64,000 nucleotides of DNA, taken from positions 558,001-622,000 of the forward strand of contig NZ_JACXBP010000003.1 in NCBI RefSeq assembly GCF_014773485.1, given 5' to 3'. Positions within the stretch are counted from its first letter, which is position 1, and each line of letters begins with the position of its first letter. Position numbers and translations under genes: made by a program. Positions 19,167 to 29,963 of the stretch are shown in pieces. Origin of the DNA: Erwinia aphidicola (GTDB taxonomy: Bacteria > Pseudomonadota > Gammaproteobacteria > Enterobacterales > Enterobacteriaceae). Under the pieces are notes generated by a model. That model was given only the letters and a program-made list of their open reading frames with translations. It was not told the origin of the DNA and did no database searches.

Positions 19167-21073
19167 ACTCCCTCCCCCGGTGCGTTTTTTCCGTGCACCA
19201 GCTCGTTCACTGCCCGCCATGCCTGATCGACCGCCGAATGGGCATAAGGGCTCCAGTCCGAGTCGGAGTTAGCAATCACGATATTACCGACGGGGGCACG
19301 GGCGCGCTCAATAATCTTCTGCGCCTCATCCTCATCATCAAATAAGCCATTGATGGCGTAAGAGTAACCGTGCGACCAGCGGTTAACGGTAATCGCCTGA
19401 ATATCGCGCTGATGGTCGAAGCCTGCCGGCCCAAGCATAGCCTGGAGCTGTTCGCGGATCATCTGTTCATGAGCATCGAACGAGGTGCCCAGCAGCATCG
19501 CGCGCCCTTTACGCGACTGCTCGCGGGCGCTGAGGCCGCTGCCGGGCAGAGTCGGCACATACACCATATGCAGCCCGATCGGCTGATTGGGATCGTGGGG
19601 GTGCTGGTAGCCGCCGAGGCTGACCGGATAGTCAAGCTTGACCCGTGAATAAGGTGCGCCAGGGGCATAAACCTCATGCACGCCCAGTTTGATAAAGGCG
19701 CGCCAGTTAGCGATGGTGACCTTGCTGTAGACCAGCGGAGCTTTAACATTCTGCTTCAGCGCTTCCTGCTGCGCCTGCGACATCTGCGGCACCAGATACG
19801 GGATCATCATATTGTATCCGGCCATGACCACCTTCCCGGCGCGGACTTTCGTCAACTTTTCACCCGTCATATAGCTGACTTCCACGCCACCGTCGACGTT
19901 CACCACCTGCATGCCGGTACTGTTAAGGCGTAGCTTGACGTCAGAGTCCGCCCTGTCCAGCTGGCTGTAGTCAAATTTCGCCCGCACGATATCATTCATA
20001 TCGTGTCCGGCGGGGTCGACGGCCGGGATCAGCTTGCGCACCAGCAGCCGGGCCAGTGTCGCGTTGCCATCCGGGAAGTGGAAAACATAAGGATCGTCGA
20101 GGTCAGCCTGCGATTCAGCGTCCAGCGGCGGCAGCCCCATGCCGTCAAGGCCCGGCAGGTCGCAGATACGCGCATCGCTACAGGCGGTAGCATCAATACC
20201 CACCGCCTGAAAGTCGTTCGTGGTTTGCTGGAAGTAGCGCATTGCCAGCTCGCTCAGGCCCACTTTATCGCGCAGGAAGGTGGCGTAACTGTGAGTATCC
20301 AGCCAGGCAACTTTTTCCTGCTGGCTGAGTCCTGGCAGATAATCTTTCGCCACCGTATGCAGCTCAATCAGCGCGGCGCGATCGCTCTGCGGCAGCGGGA
20401 AGTCATTGATAAACGCCTGCCATGAACGTCCGTTCAGGCGATCGCGTGGGATATCATCCGCCACCACTTTGCCCGGGTCGCCGCTGACGACTTTATCCAC
20501 GCCGAAGTTTTTCTTATCAAAGTAGACGCCGCGACTGAGGCCAAGGTCAGGATAGAAGGTTTTATCGAAGCCGCGCTCCATGGCATCCAGGCTGATCCCC
20601 AGCGTTTTTATCAGGCCCATCATCACCGGGCTGAAGTTGGAGTGCGGGGACTGGAAAGATTCGCTGCCGCCATAGCCAAGGATTGTGCCGTTGCTGCTGC
20701 TGAGTTCATTACGCTTGGCGTGGCCGCCGAAGTCGTCGTGGTTGTCGATCAGCAAAATCCGCTGCGGTTTATCCTGCAGCTGCTGCCAGAAACAGGCGGC
20801 AGCCAGGCCGCTAATTCCGGCGCCGACCACCACCAGATCAAACTCCTCGCTGACCGGCAGAGAAGCAAAGTCGAAACTGACGCCATCACGGCCGAGCCGG
20901 TGGGCATTTTCAAAGGAGCCCGGATGGTTGCCGCGCAGCCCGCTCAGCGCCGGTGGGTAATAGAGCGTTTTGTTGGCCTGCAGCGGCGAAGCGCGCAATA
21001 TCTGCAGGGGGGTCAGCCCGGCGGCGACCGTAATCGCGACGCCGTTAAGAAAATCGCGGCGGGTAATAGCCAT
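19163..21073 (-). CDS. Tat-exported FAD-dependent dehydrogenase (spermidine dehydrogenase-like)
   Basis: 636 residues. The N-terminus carries a twin-arginine signal (TRRDFLNG followed by a hydrophobic stretch), so it is exported folded with cofactor. The Rossmann motif VVVGAGISGLAAA at about residues 80-92 and DNHDDFGGHAKRNE mark an FAD-binding oxidoreductase of the amine oxidase/NAD_binding_8 type. Similar proteins are annotated as spermidine dehydrogenase, but the substrate is not proven. It is coupled to the tri-haem cytochrome c by a 4-bp overlap. The pair has no equivalent between hmp and glnB in E. coli, so it is an insertion in this lineage. Confidence 0.75.
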   Translation of the reverse strand: MAITRRDFLNGVAITVAAGLTPLQILRASPLQANKTLYYPPALSGLRGNHPGSFENAHRLGRDGVSFDFASLPVSEEFDLVVVGAGISGLAAACFWQQLQDKPQRILLIDNHDDFGGHAKRNELSSSNGTILGYGGSESFQSPHSNFSPVMMGLIKTLGISLDAMERGFDKTFYPDLGLSRGVYFDKKNFGVDKVVSGDPGKVVADDIPRDRLNGRSWQAFINDFPLPQSDRAALIELHTVAKDYLPGLSQQEKVAWLDTHSYATFLRDKVGLSELAMRYFQQTTNDFQAVGIDATACSDARICDLPGLDGMGLPPLDAESQADLDDPYVFHFPDGNATLARLLVRKLIPAVDPAGHDMNDIVRAKFDYSQLDRADSDVKLRLNSTGMQVVNVDGGVEVSYMTGEKLTKVRAGKVVMAGYNMMIPYLVPQMSQAQQEALKQNVKAPLVYSKVTIANWRAFIKLGVHEVYAPGAPYSRVKLDYPVSLGGYQHPHDPNQPIGLHMVYVPTLPGSGLSAREQSRKGRAMLLGTSFDAHEQMIREQLQAMLGPAGFDHQRDIQAITVNRWSHGYSYAINGLFDDEDEAQKIIERARAPVGNIVIANSDSDWSPYAHSAVDQAWRAVNELVHGKNAPGEGV

Positions 21074-21249
21074 AAAAAAGTCCTTCTTGATAGTCTGCTC
21101 AGCCCTTATGGCTCAAGCGGGCTATTGTCAGCATCAGAAGATCATTGTCAAACCGGGGAGGGGGAACAGCAGCAGAAATAAGGAATTAATAATTTTAAGG
21201 GCCTGAATGCTCAGACCCTCAACGACTTCAGCGTAGAAAAAGGCAGCGC

Positions 21250-21612
<363 letters not shown>

Positions 21613-21719
21613 TCAGGGAAGGGGAACAGTTAACATTGCCGGACAGGTCACGCTGCGCGGTCCGTCTCTCTTTTCAGGCAGCTAAACTACCATAACTGGG
21701 CAGCGGAGCGGCACTGAAA

Positions 21720-23054
21720 TTACTCTTTAAAATCGGCAGCATCCAGCTCGTGACGCGACAACAGCTTGTAAAACTCGGTGCGGTTGCGCCCGGCCAGGCG
21801 TGCTGCGTTGGTGACATTCCCTTTGGTCATCTGTAACAGCTTACGCAAATAATTCAGTTCAAACTGGTTGCGCGCTTCCACAAATGTCGGCAGCGCGGTG
21901 TTTTCTCCGGCCAGCGCCTGCTCGACCAGCGCTTCGCTAATCACCGGGGCGGAGGTCAGCGCCACGCACTGCTCAATCACATTCACCAGCTGCCTGACGT
22001 TGCCCGGCCAGCTGGCGGCAATCAACCGGCGCATTGCGTCGGTAGAGAAGCTGCGCACGAACGGTTTATGCCGCTCCGCCGACTGCTTCAGCAGATGGTT
22101 TGCCAGCAGCGGAATATCCTCCGCGCGCTCATGCAGCGCCGGGATTTTTAAATTCACCACGTTAAGACGATAGAACAGATCTTCGCGAAACTCCTTCTTC
22201 TCCATCGCTTTTGGCAGGTCACGGTGGGTAGCGGAGATGATGCGCACGTTGATATCGAGATCGCGGTTGCTGCCGAGCGGGCGCACCTTGCGCTCCTGCA
22301 GTACGCGCAGCAGCTTAACCTGCAGCGCCTGCGGCATATCGCCGATCTCATCGAGGAACAGCGTGCCGCCCTCGGCGGCCTGGAACAGCCCCTCGCGGCT
22401 GCTTACCGCACCGGTAAAGGCCCCTTTGGCATGACCAAACAGCTCTGACTCCAGCAGCTGCTCCGGCAGTGCGCCGCAGTTGATGGCAATAAATTCCTTG
22501 CCCGCGCGCGGACTGGCGGCGTGGATGGCCTGCGCCAGCACTTCCTTGCCCGTGCCACTCTGCCCGTTAATCAACACGCTGACGTCAGACTGCGCCACCA
22601 TGCGTGCCTGCTCCAGCAGGCGCAGCATCAGTGGGCTACGGGTAACGATGGTTTCGCGCCAGGCTTCATCACTGCCCGGGGCGCGATGTGCCAGCGCCTC
22701 ATCAATGGCTTTATACAGCGCATCGCGATCAACGGGCTTGGTCAGGAAGCTGAAAACGCCCTGCTGGGTCGCGGCGACCGCATCCGGGATCGAACCGTGC
22801 GCGGTGAGGATGATCACCGGCATGCCCGGCTGCAGCTTCTGGATCTCAACAAACAGCGCCATGCCGTCCATCTCATCCATACGCAGGTCGCTTATCACCA
22901 GATCGATGTTTTCGCGGTTGAGCACCCGCAGCGCTTCTGGCCCGCTTTCCGCGGTGGTCACGCTAAAGCCTTCGCTGCTGAGGCGCATCCCCAACAGCTT
23001 CAGCAGGCTGGGGTCGTCATCCACCAGCAGCAGGCGGGCCGATTTTTTTATCAT
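21720..23054 (-). CDS. glrR: Sigma-54 response regulator GlrR (QseF)
   Basis: 444 residues, same length as E. coli. Receiver domain with phospho-acceptor Asp56; AAA+ domain with Walker A GQSGTGKE (164-171) and the sigma-54 contact loop GAFTGA (211-216); C-terminal Fis-type helix-turn-helix (GNVTNAARLAGRNRTEFYKLL). Activates glmY from a sigma-54 promoter. Its start overlaps the qseG stop by 4 bp (ATGA). Cognate operators are seen upstream of glmY at 25616, 25679 and 25712. Confidence 0.96.
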   Translation of the reverse strand: MIKKSARLLLVDDDPSLLKLLGMRLSSEGFSVTTAESGPEALRVLNRENIDLVISDLRMDEMDGMALFVEIQKLQPGMPVIILTAHGSIPDAVAATQQGVFSFLTKPVDRDALYKAIDEALAHRAPGSDEAWRETIVTRSPLMLRLLEQARMVAQSDVSVLINGQSGTGKEVLAQAIHAASPRAGKEFIAINCGALPEQLLESELFGHAKGAFTGAVSSREGLFQAAEGGTLFLDEIGDMPQALQVKLLRVLQERKVRPLGSNRDLDINVRIISATHRDLPKAMEKKEFREDLFYRLNVVNLKIPALHERAEDIPLLANHLLKQSAERHKPFVRSFSTDAMRRLIAASWPGNVRQLVNVIEQCVALTSAPVISEALVEQALAGENTALPTFVEARNQFELNYLRKLLQMTKGNVTNAARLAGRNRTEFYKLLSRHELDAADFKE

Positions 23055-23794
23055 GGGTTGGCATCATCCTCTGATTTGATATCCGCCGGCGTGTTGTCGT
23101 CCGGTGCGCTTTTATCCGCGCCGTGGCTGCTGCTGTCGGCCGCATCCGGCGAACGGCGGGCTGAGAGCTTGCGCTCGATGTCGGTCAGCGTGTCCAGCTT
23201 GCGTCGCGTCACTGCCAGCTCTTTATTGACGGCCATCTGCTGCTGGCGCAGCGCGTCCAGCTGGGCATCGCTGCTCTCCTGCAGACTGGCATAGCGCGAG
23301 CGCTCCTGCGACAGCTGCAGTAATGAACCCTGCCCTTCGCGCCACAGCATCAGCAGCGGACGGACCGCAGAGGGATAATCGTAGCTATAGCTGTCCAGCC
23401 GCTGCAGATAGGCGCGGCGCTCGAGCGGCGTAATATTGCCATTGCTCAGCAGAACGGCCTGTTTGAAGGCGCCGTGCCAGCTGTCGTCCGGCCAGCGTTT
23501 AGCCTGCGCGCGGGCATCTGCCGGAGACAGCCGCACCGCGCAGTCCACCGCGCGCAGCCAGTACAGCGGATTATTGACCGCCGTGACATCGACCCAGGAC
23601 CAGATGTGCTCACAGTCCACGCGTTGGAAATCGACAATTTTGCTCTCAGGTTCGCTGAGATGGCTGGGCAGGCCCTTCACCACGGTGGGCGGCGCGGTCT
23701 GGCTACAGCCAGTCAGGCTCAGCCCAAGCAGTGCTGCCAGCAACATTCTGCCCAGGCTTTGTTGAACGCTGGCAGAAAAAAGTGTTAAGCGCAT
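23051..23794 (-). CDS. qseG: Outer-membrane lipoprotein QseG
   Basis: 247 residues. Signal peptide with lipobox LTGC (Cys30). C-terminal half is a coiled coil rich in Q/R/L (about residues 155-215) and the tail is acidic. In E. coli QseG tunes the GlrK kinase. It overlaps both neighbours: its ATG shares one base with the glrK stop (TGATG), and its stop overlaps the glrR start, so the three genes form a tightly coupled operon. Confidence 0.88.
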   Translation of the reverse strand: MRLTLFSASVQQSLGRMLLAALLGLSLTGCSQTAPPTVVKGLPSHLSEPESKIVDFQRVDCEHIWSWVDVTAVNNPLYWLRAVDCAVRLSPADARAQAKRWPDDSWHGAFKQAVLLSNGNITPLERRAYLQRLDSYSYDYPSAVRPLLMLWREGQGSLLQLSQERSRYASLQESSDAQLDALRQQQMAVNKELAVTRRKLDTLTDIERKLSARRSPDAADSSSHGADKSAPDDNTPADIKSEDDANP

Positions 23795-25224
23795 CAGTGT
23801 TTCTTCCCGGCGGTGGTATTCAATTCAATGCGGAAGCAGACATCAGCCTCTTCGCTGTCGACCAGCTGTAGATCGCCCTCCAGCTGACGCACGCAGTCCT
23901 TAGCGATACTCAGCCCCAGCCCGCTGCCTTTTACTGCGCCTTTGCGCTGCAGGTTGCCCTGGAAGAACGGCTCAAAAATCATCGCCCGTTCTGCCTGCGG
24001 GATCGCGCTGCCGGTGTTCGCCACCTCAATGGTGACGCGGTTGCCCTGCTGGCGGCTGCGGATCCAGATTTTCCCTGATTCTGCGCCGTAGTGTAACGCA
24101 TTGGAGTAGAGATTATCGATGGCCCGCAGTAACAATGTCGGCTCTGCGCGGCAGCTCGCCGCCTGCAGATCAATCGCCGTATCAATCAGCTTAGCTCGCG
24201 CCGTCAGACTGTGGGTGGAAACCAGTTGATCGATGAGCGGGCGCAGCATGACGTCGCTCATCTCAACCGGGCCGTCTGCCAGCTTGCGGTTGTAGTCCAG
24301 CAGCTGTTCAATCAGGGTTTGCAGGTGGCGGCTGCTGTCGTTAAGAATGCTAACCACCTCTTTCTGGTCAGCGGTCAACGGGCCGGCCACCTCATCGGCC
24401 AGCAGTTCCGTGCCTTCACGCATGCTGGCCAGCGGGGTTTTCAGCTCGTGGGAGATATGGCGCAGGAACTCATGGCGCTGTGACTCCAGCCACGCCAGCC
24501 GCTCGCTCAGCCAGAGAATGCGCTGAGCCAGAGAGCGAATTTCACGCGGGCCTTTAAACGCCAGGCTCTGCCCGAGCGAGCGCCCCTCACCCAGGCGATT
24601 AATCATGCGCTCGACCGCTTTCACCGGGCCGATAATCATGCGGGTAAACAGCAGGACCAGGCCGAGGCTGAGCAGGAACAGGATTAATGCCTGCCAGCCG
24701 AAATACTGGCCGCGATCGGCAATTTCGCGCTGCAGCTGCAGACCACGGGAGAACACCACCTCCCGCGTGGTTTTCACCAGCTGGCTGTTAGCGGCGGAGA
24801 ATGACTCCAGCACATCGCCTGCGGCTTTTACCGGGCTGCTATTATGGCATTTGATCTGGCTGAGCTGGGTAAGATTCTGCCGCAGGTTCTGGTAAGTGCG
24901 CATATCCGGCAGTACCGGCGCATGGGCGTCCAGCATCTGGGAATAGCGGCTGCGCTGCGTCTGATACAGGCGGGCCAGCATCGGGTCATCAAGCACGCAG
25001 TACTGACGATAGCTACGCTCCAGCTCCAGCGCGGTGCGCGCCATCGCCTCGCTGCGACGAACGTCGGTTAGCGTCGTGCGGTTAGTGTCCGCCGCACGCT
25101 CGCTGAGCGCCGACAGGCTTTCCCAGGCCTGCCAGGCCAGCACCAGCAGCGGCAGCAGCACCAGCAGGAAAGCCATCAGCACCAGCTGGCGCAGAGAGCG
25201 GGGAAACAGACGCCATCTCTTCAC
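23794..25224 (-). CDS. glrK: Sensor histidine kinase GlrK (QseE)
   Basis: 476 residues from GTG at 25224, the start that matches E. coli (475 aa, MKRWPVFPRSLRQL); the frame is open to 25296 but no ribosome site supports ATG 25242. Two membrane segments (about 17-34 and 175-197), HAMP linker, phospho-acceptor motif HISHELKTPLASM and ATPase motifs GSGLGLSIA. It phosphorylates GlrR. Start choice is moderately sure. Confidence 0.9.
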   Translation of the reverse strand: MKRWRLFPRSLRQLVLMAFLLVLLPLLVLAWQAWESLSALSERAADTNRTTLTDVRRSEAMARTALELERSYRQYCVLDDPMLARLYQTQRSRYSQMLDAHAPVLPDMRTYQNLRQNLTQLSQIKCHNSSPVKAAGDVLESFSAANSQLVKTTREVVFSRGLQLQREIADRGQYFGWQALILFLLSLGLVLLFTRMIIGPVKAVERMINRLGEGRSLGQSLAFKGPREIRSLAQRILWLSERLAWLESQRHEFLRHISHELKTPLASMREGTELLADEVAGPLTADQKEVVSILNDSSRHLQTLIEQLLDYNRKLADGPVEMSDVMLRPLIDQLVSTHSLTARAKLIDTAIDLQAASCRAEPTLLLRAIDNLYSNALHYGAESGKIWIRSRQQGNRVTIEVANTGSAIPQAERAMIFEPFFQGNLQRKGAVKGSGLGLSIAKDCVRQLEGDLQLVDSEEADVCFRIELNTTAGKKH

Positions 25225-25299
25225 GGAAGATTCTCTTTGCATAAGGTAGCGTGATGCTAACGGAGAGTGCGATGGGATGAAAGTGCTACGCCACAAATG

Positions 25300-25491
25300 A
25301 CGATGGCCGGTTCAAAGAACCGGCCATCTGAAGAGGTGGTGCCTAACTCAACGTTACGTCCGATGCTTGATAACGTCACAAGGTGAACGATTATCGGTGG
25401 GGTGGACGGCAGGCACCGTATTGTGCGTCATTCTGGATGTTATGAGCTCGCCGCTTGCGCAGGGCTTTCATAACCAGGTGAATGAGCCACT
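25300..25491 (-). ncRNA. glmY: Small RNA GlmY
   Basis: Position between glrK and purL is that of E. coli glmY. The predicted 5' end at 25491 reads AGTGGCTCATTCACC, matching the 5' end of E. coli GlmY, and a strong hairpin (25302-25328, GATGGCCGGTT with its complement) closes the 3' end, giving about 190 nt. GlmY sequesters RapZ and so protects GlmZ, which activates glmS translation (glucosamine-6-phosphate synthesis for the cell envelope). A sigma-54 promoter lies exactly 12 bp upstream. Confidence 0.88.
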
Positions 25492-25502
25492 GCACAGAGT
25501 AT

Positions 25503-25518
25503 AGCAATTGCCGTGCCA
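25503..25518 (-). promoter_or_regulatory. Sigma-54 promoter of glmY
   Basis: On the minus strand TGGCAC-N5-TTGCT, a full -24/-12 match, with the -12 element 12 bp from the GlmY 5' end. A TATACT at about 25496-25502 gives an overlapping sigma-70 -10 element, as known for E. coli glmY. Confidence 0.9.
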
Positions 25519-25615
25519 ACATTGCAATAAGCACGTTAACCCCCTCTAAAACGGCACTTTTTAAGGTTATCGCCAGCCTGATAAGCGCACTTCCTGACCA
25601 ACCGGTCTGAAAAAC

Positions 25616-25633
25616 TGTCTGCATTTAACGACA
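25616..25633 (-). promoter_or_regulatory. GlrR operator 1
   Basis: TGTC-N10-GACA, an exact match to the GlrR consensus, about 125-142 bp upstream of the GlmY start. Confidence 0.8.
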
Positions 25634-25678
25634 CCAATCAGACAAAACGCAGGTGCATAGTTAAATCAATGGGTTACG

Positions 25679-25696
25679 TGTCACCTATTCACGACA
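25679..25696 (-). promoter_or_regulatory. GlrR operator 2
   Basis: TGTC-N10-GACA, exact match; 63 bp (about six helical turns) from operator 1. Confidence 0.8.
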
Positions 25697-25711
25697 CTTC
25701 AACAGTGGGTT

Positions 25712-25729
25712 TGTCGTGAAATTGCAACA
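25712..25729 (-). promoter_or_regulatory. GlrR operator 3 (weaker)
   Basis: TGTT-N10-GACA on the minus strand, one mismatch to the consensus; 33 bp from operator 2. Confidence 0.6.
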
Positions 25730-25756
25730 GGGCCGACGATGGGCCAGACAGGGGCG

Positions 25757-25785
25757 AAAAAAAACCGGTCTGCCAGAGACCGGTT
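25757..25785 (-). terminator. Rho-independent terminator of purL
   Basis: AACCGGTCT pairs with AGACCGGTT (25763-25785) and a run of eight T follows on the minus strand. Confidence 0.9.
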
Positions 25786-25809
25786 GTTGTTTAACGCTCC
25801 CGCACAGGC

Positions 25810-28800
25810 TTAGCCCAGCTGCTTACGCGCATTGCGGAAGATACGCATCCACGGGCTGTCCTCGCCCCACTCTGCCGGGTGCCAGGAGTTGCTGACGGTG
25901 CGGAAGACGCGCTCCGGGTGCGGCATCATGATGGTCACACGGCCGCTTTCGTTGGTCACCGCCGTAATGCCGTTAGGTGAGCCGTTCGGGTTCGCCGGAT
26001 ACTGCTGGGTCACCTTGCCGAAGTTATCCACGAAGCGCAGCGCCACCAGGCCTTTATGCTCCAGCTGGCCGAGGTGCGCTTCATCGCGCACTTCCACGAA
26101 GCCTTCGCCGTGCGAGACCGCGATTGGCATACGCGAGCCAACCATACCGTCGAGCAGCAGTGACGGGCTGGCAGCCACTTCGACCAGGCTGAAGCGCGCT
26201 TCAAAGCGCTCGGACTGGTTACGCACAAAGCGCGGCCACTCTTCGCTACCCGGGATCAGTTCGCGCAGGTTGGACATCATCTGGCAACCGTTACACACGC
26301 CCAGCGCCAGGGTCTGCGGACGATGGAAGAAGGTTTCGAACTCGTCACGCACGCGGGCGTTAAACAGAATCGACTTCGCCCAGCCTTCACCCGCGCCCAG
26401 CACGTCGCCGTAGGAGAAGCCGCCACAGGCAACCAGCGCCTGCACGTCATCCAGGCCACGACGACCGGCCAGCAGGTCGCTCATATGCACGTCAACCGCA
26501 TCAAAGCCCGCGCGGTGGAAGGCGGCAGCCATCTCAACGTGGGAGTTAACGCCCTGCTCGCGCAGCACCGCAACTTTCGGGCGCGCACAGGTAGCAATGT
26601 ACGGTGCAGCGATATCTTCCTGTGGCTTGAAGGTCAGCGCCACGTTCAGGCCGGGATCGCGGTCGTCTTTCTTCGCCTCGTGTTCCTGATCGGCACAGCT
26701 CGGGTTATCACGCAGGCGCTGCATCTGCCAGGTGGTTTCTGCCCACCAGGTACGCAGCGTGGTACGGCTTTCGCTGTAGACCACAGAGTCACCGGAAGTA
26801 ATGGTGAAGCGGTCGCCTTCTACCGCCTTGCCCAGCACGTGGACGCACTCCGCCAGGCCGTGCGCCGCAAATACCTGCTCAACCGCGGCGCGATCGGCGG
26901 CGGCTACCTGAATCACGGCACCCAGCTCTTCGTTAAACAGCGCGGCCAGGCTGTCGCTGCCCAGCGCGGCAATATCGGCTGCCACGCCGCAGTGACCGGT
27001 AAAGGCCATCTCTGCCAGCGTCACCAGCAGACCACCATCGGAACGGTCGTGGTAGGCAAGCAGTTTGCCGTCGGCCACCAGCGCCTGGATGGCATTATAG
27101 AAGCCAGCCAGCTGCTGCGCGTCACGCACGTCGGCAGGCTTATCGCCCAGCTGACGGTAAACCTGTGACAGCGCGGTAGCACCCAGCGCGTTCACGCCTT
27201 TGCCGAGGTCAATCAGCAGCAGGGCGTTATCCACGGTTTGCAGCTGCGGCGTGACGGTTTTACGCACGTCTTCCACGCGGGCAAAGGCGGTGATCACCAG
27301 CGACAGCGGCGAGGTCATCTCACGCTGCTCGGTGCCCTGCTGCCAGCGAGTTTTCATCGACATCGAGTCTTTACCGACCGGGATAGTAATCCCCAGCGCC
27401 GGACACAGCTCTTCACCGACCGCTTTCACCGCCTCATACAAACCGGCATCTTCACCCGGGTGGCCGGCTGCGGCCATCCAGTTTGCCGACAGCTTGATGC
27501 GCGTCAGCGGACCAATCTGCGTCGCGGCGATGTTGGTCAGCGCTTCGCCAACGGCCAGACGACCGGAGGCGGCGAAGTCGAGCAGCGCAACCGGAGCGCG
27601 TTCGCCCAGCGCCATCGCTTCACCGTAATAGCTGTCGAGGCTGGCGGTGGTCACCGCGCAGTTGGCGACCGGGATCTGCCACGGACCCACCATCTGGTCA
27701 CGCGCCACCATGCCGGTAACCGAGCGGTCGCCGATGGTGATCAGGAAGGTTTTTTCCGCCACGGTTGGCAGGTGCAGCACGCGATTTACCGCGTCGGCAA
27801 TGCTGATATCATCACGCACCAGCGCCTCGCCTTTGGCTTTCAGCGTGGTGACATCGCGGGTCATTTTCGGGGTTTTACCCAGCAGCACGTCGAGCGGCAT
27901 ATCAATCGGCGTGTTGTCGAAATGGCTATCCGCCAGCGAGAGGTGCATCTCTTCGGTGGCTTCACCGATCACCGCGTAGGGCGCGCGCTCGCGTTTGCAC
28001 AGCGCATCAAACAGCGCCAGGCTCTGCGGCGCCACGGCAAGAACGTAGCGCTCCTGCGACTCGTTACACCACACTTCCAGCGGGCTCATGCCCGGCTCAT
28101 CATTGAGGATGTCACGCAGGTTGAAACGCCCGCCGCGCTCGCCATCGCTGACCAGCTCAGGCATGGCGTTGGAGAGGCCGCCCGCGCCGACGTCGTGGAT
28201 AAACAGGATTGGGTTCTCTTCGCCCAGCTGCCAGCAGCGGTCAATCACTTCCTGGCAACGACGCTCCATTTCCGGGTTGTCGCGCTGAACGGAGGCGAAA
28301 TCGAGGTCGGCATCCGACTGGCCGGAGGCCATAGATGAAGCGGCACCGCCGCCCAGACCGATATTCATCGCCGGGCCACCCAGCACAATCAGCTTGGCGC
28401 CCACGGTGATTTCGCCTTTCTGCACGTGGTCAGCACGGATGTTACCAATGCCGCCCGCCAGCATGATCGGCTTGTGGTAGCCGCGCAGCTCTTCGCCGTT
28501 GTGGCTGTTGACGCGCTCTTCATAGGTACGGAAGTAGCCGTTCAACGCCGGGCGACCGAATTCGTTATTGAATGCCGCGCCGCCCAGTGGGCCTTCGGTC
28601 ATGATATCCAGCGCGGTAACAATACGGTCCGGCTTGCCGAAGTCCTCTTCCCACGGCTGCTCAAAGCCCGGAATGCGCAGGTTAGAGACCGAGAAGCCCA
28701 CCAGACCGGCTTTCGGCTTGGCGCCGCGCCCCGTTGCGCCTTCGTCACGAATTTCGCCACCGGAACCGGTCGCGGCACCCGGCCACGGGGAGATCGCCGT

Positions 28801-29694
28801 CGGGTGGTTGTGGGTTTCCACCTTCATCAGGATATGCGCCTCTTCCTGATGGAAGTCGTAGTTGCCCTGCTGGTCGGCGTAAAAACGCCCAACCTGAGAA
28901 CCTTCCATTACCGCGGCATTATCTTTATAAGCTGACAGCACGTGGTCCGGGGTTTTCTCAAAGGTGTTTTTGATCATCTTGAACAGCGACTTCGGCTGCG
29001 CCGCACCATCAATCACCCAGTCGGCGTTGAAGATTTTATGGCGGCAGTGCTCAGAGTTAGCCTGAGCAAACATATACAGCTCGATATCGTTCGGGTTGCG
29101 CCCCAGCTTTTCAAACGCCGCCAGCAGATAGTCGATCTCGTCATCGGCCAGCGCCAGGCCCAGCTTGATGTTGGCCTGCACCAGCGCGTTACGGCCTTCA
29201 CCCAGCACATCGACGCTTTGCAGCGGCGCAGGCTGATGATGGGCGAACAGGGCTTCGGCCTGGGCGGTGTCGCTAAACACGCACTCCATCATGCGGTCGT
29301 GCAGCAGCGATGCCAGCTGGCCCCACTGTGCTTCCGTCAGCTGAGGTGCCTGCACATAGAAGGCCAGGCCGCGCTCAAGGCGCAGCACCTGCGGCAGATC
29401 GCAGTTGTGGGCAATGTCAGTCGCTTTTGAAGACCACGGCGAAATCGTGCCGGGACGCGGGGTCACCAGCAGCAGACGGCCTTCCGGGGTATGCTCAGCG
29501 AGAGAGGGACCGTATTTCAGCAGACGCTGCAGGCGGGACTTTTCATCCTCGCTCAGCGGCGCGCTGACATCGGCGAAATGGACGTACTCGGCGTAAATAT
29601 CACTCACTGGCAGGTGAGCGTCCTGAAAGCGGGTCAGCAGTTTGTTAATACGAAATGCCGACAGAGCGGGCGAACCACGCAGAATTTCCATCAT
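25810..29694 (-). CDS. purL: Phosphoribosylformylglycinamidine synthase
   Basis: 1,294 residues (E. coli 1,295). Fourth step of purine synthesis: FGAR plus glutamine and ATP gives FGAM. Contains the two AIRS-like synthase halves and a C-terminal glutaminase domain with the nucleophile Cys in GVCNGCQMM and the His-Glu end (MMPHPERV). Start ATG 29694 gives MMEILRG as in E. coli; a longer frame to 29742 is not supported. A PurR box overlaps the promoter. Confidence 0.97.
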   Translation of the reverse strand: MMEILRGSPALSAFRINKLLTRFQDAHLPVSDIYAEYVHFADVSAPLSEDEKSRLQRLLKYGPSLAEHTPEGRLLLVTPRPGTISPWSSKATDIAHNCDLPQVLRLERGLAFYVQAPQLTEAQWGQLASLLHDRMMECVFSDTAQAEALFAHHQPAPLQSVDVLGEGRNALVQANIKLGLALADDEIDYLLAAFEKLGRNPNDIELYMFAQANSEHCRHKIFNADWVIDGAAQPKSLFKMIKNTFEKTPDHVLSAYKDNAAVMEGSQVGRFYADQQGNYDFHQEEAHILMKVETHNHPTAISPWPGAATGSGGEIRDEGATGRGAKPKAGLVGFSVSNLRIPGFEQPWEEDFGKPDRIVTALDIMTEGPLGGAAFNNEFGRPALNGYFRTYEERVNSHNGEELRGYHKPIMLAGGIGNIRADHVQKGEITVGAKLIVLGGPAMNIGLGGGAASSMASGQSDADLDFASVQRDNPEMERRCQEVIDRCWQLGEENPILFIHDVGAGGLSNAMPELVSDGERGGRFNLRDILNDEPGMSPLEVWCNESQERYVLAVAPQSLALFDALCKRERAPYAVIGEATEEMHLSLADSHFDNTPIDMPLDVLLGKTPKMTRDVTTLKAKGEALVRDDISIADAVNRVLHLPTVAEKTFLITIGDRSVTGMVARDQMVGPWQIPVANCAVTTASLDSYYGEAMALGERAPVALLDFAASGRLAVGEALTNIAATQIGPLTRIKLSANWMAAAGHPGEDAGLYEAVKAVGEELCPALGITIPVGKDSMSMKTRWQQGTEQREMTSPLSLVITAFARVEDVRKTVTPQLQTVDNALLLIDLGKGVNALGATALSQVYRQLGDKPADVRDAQQLAGFYNAIQALVADGKLLAYHDRSDGGLLVTLAEMAFTGHCGVAADIAALGSDSLAALFNEELGAVIQVAAADRAAVEQVFAAHGLAECVHVLGKAVEGDRFTITSGDSVVYSESRTTLRTWWAETTWQMQRLRDNPSCADQEHEAKKDDRDPGLNVALTFKPQEDIAAPYIATCARPKVAVLREQGVNSHVEMAAAFHRAGFDAVDVHMSDLLAGRRGLDDVQALVACGGFSYGDVLGAGEGWAKSILFNARVRDEFETFFHRPQTLALGVCNGCQMMSNLRELIPGSEEWPRFVRNQSERFEARFSLVEVAASPSLLLDGMVGSRMPIAVSHGEGFVEVRDEAHLGQLEHKGLVALRFVDNFGKVTQQYPANPNGSPNGITAVTNESGRVTIMMPHPERVFRTVSNSWHPAEWGEDSPWMRIFRNARKQLG

Positions 29695-29782
29695 TAAAGA
29701 TCTCTCGTCTCGAAGCGCCGGGCGACGCTTCATTGGGCGCAACAGGGAAAACGGGCGCTATTATAGAGAATCCCCACCCGTT

Positions 29783-29798
29783 ACGAAACCGTTTGCGC
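29783..29798 (-). promoter_or_regulatory. PurR box of purL
   Basis: GCGCAAACGGTTTCGT on the minus strand, close to the consensus ACGCAAACGTTTGCGT. A TATAAT -10 element lies just downstream at about 29762-29767. Confidence 0.7.
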
Positions 29799-29963
29799 AG
29801 AATTAATCGCCGTGCAGAATTGGCTGAAAAACACGCAAATCAGGTTGAATTCAGTTGCGGAGCAGCGCGGAGTTGCGCAAAATGCCCCACGCTCAGGACC
29901 AATTATAGACAATAAATACTGCCATAAAAGACAGATACCTGAGAGCCACCGAGAGATAACTAT

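Noticed and set aside
25391-25624. 77-codon minus frame between glrK and purL
   Set aside because: It lies over GlmY and its promoter; the sRNA, sigma-54 promoter and operators explain this sequence.
26323-28338. Long plus-strand frames opposite purL
   Set aside because: Antisense shadows of a high-GC gene; no ribosome sites, and purL is fully conserved.
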